From positions 1 through 7,894 of the forward strand of contig CAJWBY010000186.1 of NCBI GenBank assembly GCA_913020705.1: a DNA stretch of 7,894 bases. Direction: 5' to 3'. Made by a program: the position numbers and the translations under genes. Below the pieces are notes generated by a model. The model was not told where the DNA came from. It worked only from the letters and a program-made list of their open reading frames with translations, and searched no databases. Positions 6,741 to 7,894 of the stretch are shown in pieces. This DNA comes from an uncultured Colwellia sp. Lineage in GTDB: Bacteria; Pseudomonadota; Gammaproteobacteria; Enterobacterales; Alteromonadaceae. Numbering within the stretch: the first letter of the stretch is position 1; the number at the start of each line of letters is the position of its first letter.

Positions 6741-7091
6741 GGGGCGGATCTAGGATTCGACAAGATTCATGAAACCCGAGGTGCATGCCCAGGGGCGGTT
6801 TGCCTGGTAAAAAGCCGCAAAACTATAATTGCAAACGACGATACGTTCGCACTAGCCGCTTAAGGCTAGCCATCGCCTCATAAATTCTCCTGTTGTTTCG
6901 AGGATCGATGGTCACCCCAAATAGGATAGCGAGGGAAGCACGCTTAAGGCTGAACCGCGAAATAGTATTAAGCTCACCATGACGAAGCCTGTCGATTGGC
7001 GTCTAATTGGTTAAATAAAAAATCGACTAAGCATGTAGTACCGAGGATGTAGGCTTTTTGGACGGGGGTTCGATTCCCCCCCGCTCCACCA
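6741..7091 (+). ncRNA. ssrA: Transfer-messenger RNA (tmRNA, ssrA)
   Basis: A 351-nt one-piece tmRNA that acts as tRNA and mRNA to release stalled ribosomes and tag the unfinished protein for proteolysis. The 5' end GGGGCGG pairs with CCGCTCC (7081-7087) as a 7-bp acceptor stem, with the G3.U pair that is the known identity mark for alanyl-tRNA synthetase, a discriminator A and an encoded CCA end. The T arm is GGGGG/TTCGATT/CCCCC at 7064-7080. Conserved blocks match E. coli: GGATTCGAC, AAACCCGAGGTGCATGCC, GTAAAAAGCCGCAAAA near the first pseudoknot, and GACTAAGCATGTAGTACCGAGGATGTAGG near the 3' end (split as GACTAAGCATGTAGTACC and GAGGATGTAGG). The tag frame is at 6831-6863. It follows smpB and is closed by its own terminator. 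Confidence 0.98.
6831..6863 (+). other. tmRNA proteolysis tag reading frame (ANDDTFALAA)
   Basis: The resume codon is GCA, and the frame reads GCA AAC GAC GAT ACG TTC GCA CTA GCC GCT followed by TAA, i.e. ANDDTFALAA, with one extra Ala supplied by the charged tmRNA. The E. coli tag is ANDENYALAA; the AND start (SspB recognition) and ALAA end (ClpX/ClpA recognition) are kept, with DTF in place of ENY. CTAGCC (6852-6857) pairs with GGCTAG (6864-6869) around the stop codon, as in helix 5 of other tmRNAs. Confidence 0.93.
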
Positions 7092-7103
7092 ATTTTGAAG
7101 ATT

Positions 7104-7128
7104 AAGACGCGTCCTAGCGTCTTTTTTT
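7104..7128 (+). terminator. Intrinsic terminator of ssrA
   Basis: AAGACGC (7104-7110) and GCGTCTT (7117-7123) form a 7-bp stem with a 6-nt loop, and seven T (7122-7128) follow. It starts 13 nt after the CCA end of tmRNA. On the minus strand no T-run follows. Confidence 0.88.
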
Positions 7129-7227
7129 ATGTCTAAAATTCAATAAAAGCATTCTAAAGAGGTACTTAGTGGTTATTAACGCTTTTTAATAATTAATGAC
7201 AGAGGCCGCTTTTCAATATTTAGATCG
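7129..7227. other. AT-rich gap without a recognisable gene
   Basis: Between the ssrA terminator and the truncated receptor frame I see no gene, no terminator for the leftward gene and no copy of the ssrA 3' end. A weak AT-only inverted repeat occurs (7173-7179 with 7186-7192). On the minus strand, a 26-codon frame shifted from the receptor frame (ATG at 7256-7254, ending at 7176 with a doubled TAA) crosses the region; its sequence, ending LSLIIKKR, does not resemble a receptor C-terminus. This may be what replaced the lost part of the receptor gene, or chance. Confidence 0.5.
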
Positions 7228-7236
7228 CTATCTAAA
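7219..7236. repeat. Inverted repeat at the truncated end of the receptor gene
   Basis: TTTAGAT (7219-7225) and ATCTAAA (7230-7236) form a perfect 7-bp stem with a 4-nt loop and span the stop codon of the truncated frame at 7230-7228. A second small palindrome, AAAAGT-A-ACTTTT (7233-7245), overlaps it. No T-run follows on the minus strand, so it is not a typical terminator. It may be a junction scar or chance in AT-rich DNA. Confidence 0.35.
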
Positions 7237-7860
7237 AGTAACTTTTCTTGCACCATTACCTGCTAAACCAAAGTCATCATTCAGGTTTACACCATCAACA
7301 GCTAAGCTGTTATACTTAGGGTTAGAGCCCGCTAATGACAACGTGTTACCGTCATTACCAACTACAGCCATAGGATTCTGTCTTACGATATCCTTTAAAT
7401 CACGATTAAATGCGGCTGACTTTGTTAAGTCGTCACCACTAAAAACACTTGATGAACCTTTAGAAGGATCAAAAAACGTAGATGAACCAGTTACCGCAAT
7501 TCGTTCAATGTTTGCATCTTCAAGCACTTCATTAATGCGAAGTACATTACCTAATGTGATATAAATCCCTTCAAGTTTTTTATCTGCATATACGTCTGAG
7601 TCAATCGTAACTGTATATGGTCCACCAACACGTAAACCTTTAGCGGAAAATGAACCTGTTTCGTTCACTTTTAAAGTTTTACGAGTCCCTGAAGGTTCAT
7701 GAATGATTGTTACAATTGCATCAGAAACAACATTACCATTAGTGGTTAAAATGTTACCTCGAATTGAAGACGACGTGTCATCAGCCATAGCCGATGCAGA
7801 CAAACCTAGCGCAATAACAACCGCGCCGGCGATATTAGAGAGACGATGATTTTTCATCAT
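7228..7860 (-). CDS. Truncated Oar-like TonB-dependent receptor (N-terminal part only, probable gene remnant)
   Basis: The 210-residue frame holds only the start of a receptor normally about 900-1,000 residues long. Residues 1-26 are a Sec signal peptide with a likely cut after ASAMA. About 32-115 is a carboxypeptidase-regulatory-like beta-sandwich (IRGNILTTNGNVVSDAIVTI, GSFSAKGLRVGGPYTVTI). From about 117, IERIAVTGSS resembles the TonB-box region, followed by plug-domain sequence (FNRDLKDIVRQNP, NTLSLAGSNPKYNSLAVDGVNLNDDFGL). This is the layout of Oar-like outer-membrane receptors that import large substrates with TonB energy. After GLAGNG, at about 7252, similarity stops and seven unrelated residues (ARKVTFR) lead to a stop, so the rest of the plug and the whole barrel are missing. 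AAGGA sits 5-6 nt before the first of two adjacent ATGs. Without a barrel it cannot act as a transporter; a secreted plug-like product is conceivable but unproven. Confidence 0.88.
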   Translation of the reverse strand: MMKNHRLSNIAGAVVIALGLSASAMADDTSSSIRGNILTTNGNVVSDAIVTIIHEPSGTRKTLKVNETGSFSAKGLRVGGPYTVTIDSDVYADKKLEGIYITLGNVLRINEVLEDANIERIAVTGSSTFFDPSKGSSSVFSGDDLTKSAAFNRDLKDIVRQNPMAVVGNDGNTLSLAGSNPKYNSLAVDGVNLNDDFGLAGNGARKVTFR

Positions 7861-7894
7861 TTTATTCCTTGGTAGAAGTTTATTATGTTTTATA

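Noticed and set aside
6634..7227. Direct 10-bp repeat ATTTAGATCG at the end of smpB (6634-6643) and at the receptor truncation (7218-7227), flanking ssrA
   Set aside because: A 10-bp match is expected by chance several times in an AT-rich window of this size, and flanking bases do not extend it, so it is not supported as attachment sites.
7196..7564. 122-codon plus-strand frame opposite the receptor fragment
   Set aside because: Antisense shadow; the minus-strand frame has a signal peptide, ribosome site and recognisable domains.
7092..7894. Search for a second copy of the ssrA 3' end as an attR/attL site
   Set aside because: No repeat of the T arm or acceptor sequence was found in the remaining window.

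Overview
The window carries a conserved gammaproteobacterial housekeeping block: dnaK (5' part) and grpE on the minus strand, nadK, recN and bamE on the plus strand, rnfH and ratA on the minus strand, then smpB and ssrA (tmRNA) on the plus strand. The order grpE-nadK-recN-bamE-rnfH-ratA-smpB-ssrA is the one known from Escherichia coli, so the chromosome is gammaproteobacterial. The AT-rich base composition, dnaK sitting next to grpE, an Oar-like TonB-dependent receptor remnant and a tmRNA tag read as ANDDTFALAA suggest a marine Alteromonadales, perhaps of the Colwellia/Thalassotalea type. That lineage call is an inference from memory of such genomes.

Region 1-2013 is the heat-shock part. dnaK and grpE both read leftward, yet each has its own sigma-32-like promoter with the same 14-nt spacer, and a strong intrinsic terminator lies between them. 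The two are therefore probably separate heat-shock transcripts. nadK diverges from grpE.

Region 2014-5177 reads rightward. nadK makes NADP; recN is an SMC-like double-strand-break repair ATPase under an exact-core LexA operator; bamE is a lipoprotein of the outer-membrane beta-barrel assembly machine. A bidirectional terminator at about 5148-5177 closes bamE and the convergent ratA-rnfH pair.

Region 5201-7128 holds ratA-rnfH (overlapping by 8 nt, leftward) and the trans-translation pair smpB and ssrA (rightward). SmpB protein and tmRNA act together to rescue stalled ribosomes. ssrA has its own predicted promoter, a hairpin in its 5' leader, a G3.U alanine identity pair, a tag reading frame and an intrinsic terminator.

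Region 7129-7894 holds about 100 bp without a gene and then a leftward TonB-dependent receptor start that keeps the signal peptide, carboxypeptidase-regulatory-like domain and part of the plug, but no beta-barrel. It ends abruptly about 140 bp from the 3' end of ssrA, a known integration hotspot in bacteria. This is the only clearly non-ordinary part of the window. I found no CRISPR array, insertion sequence, tRNA other than the tRNA-like part of tmRNA, or obvious new system.
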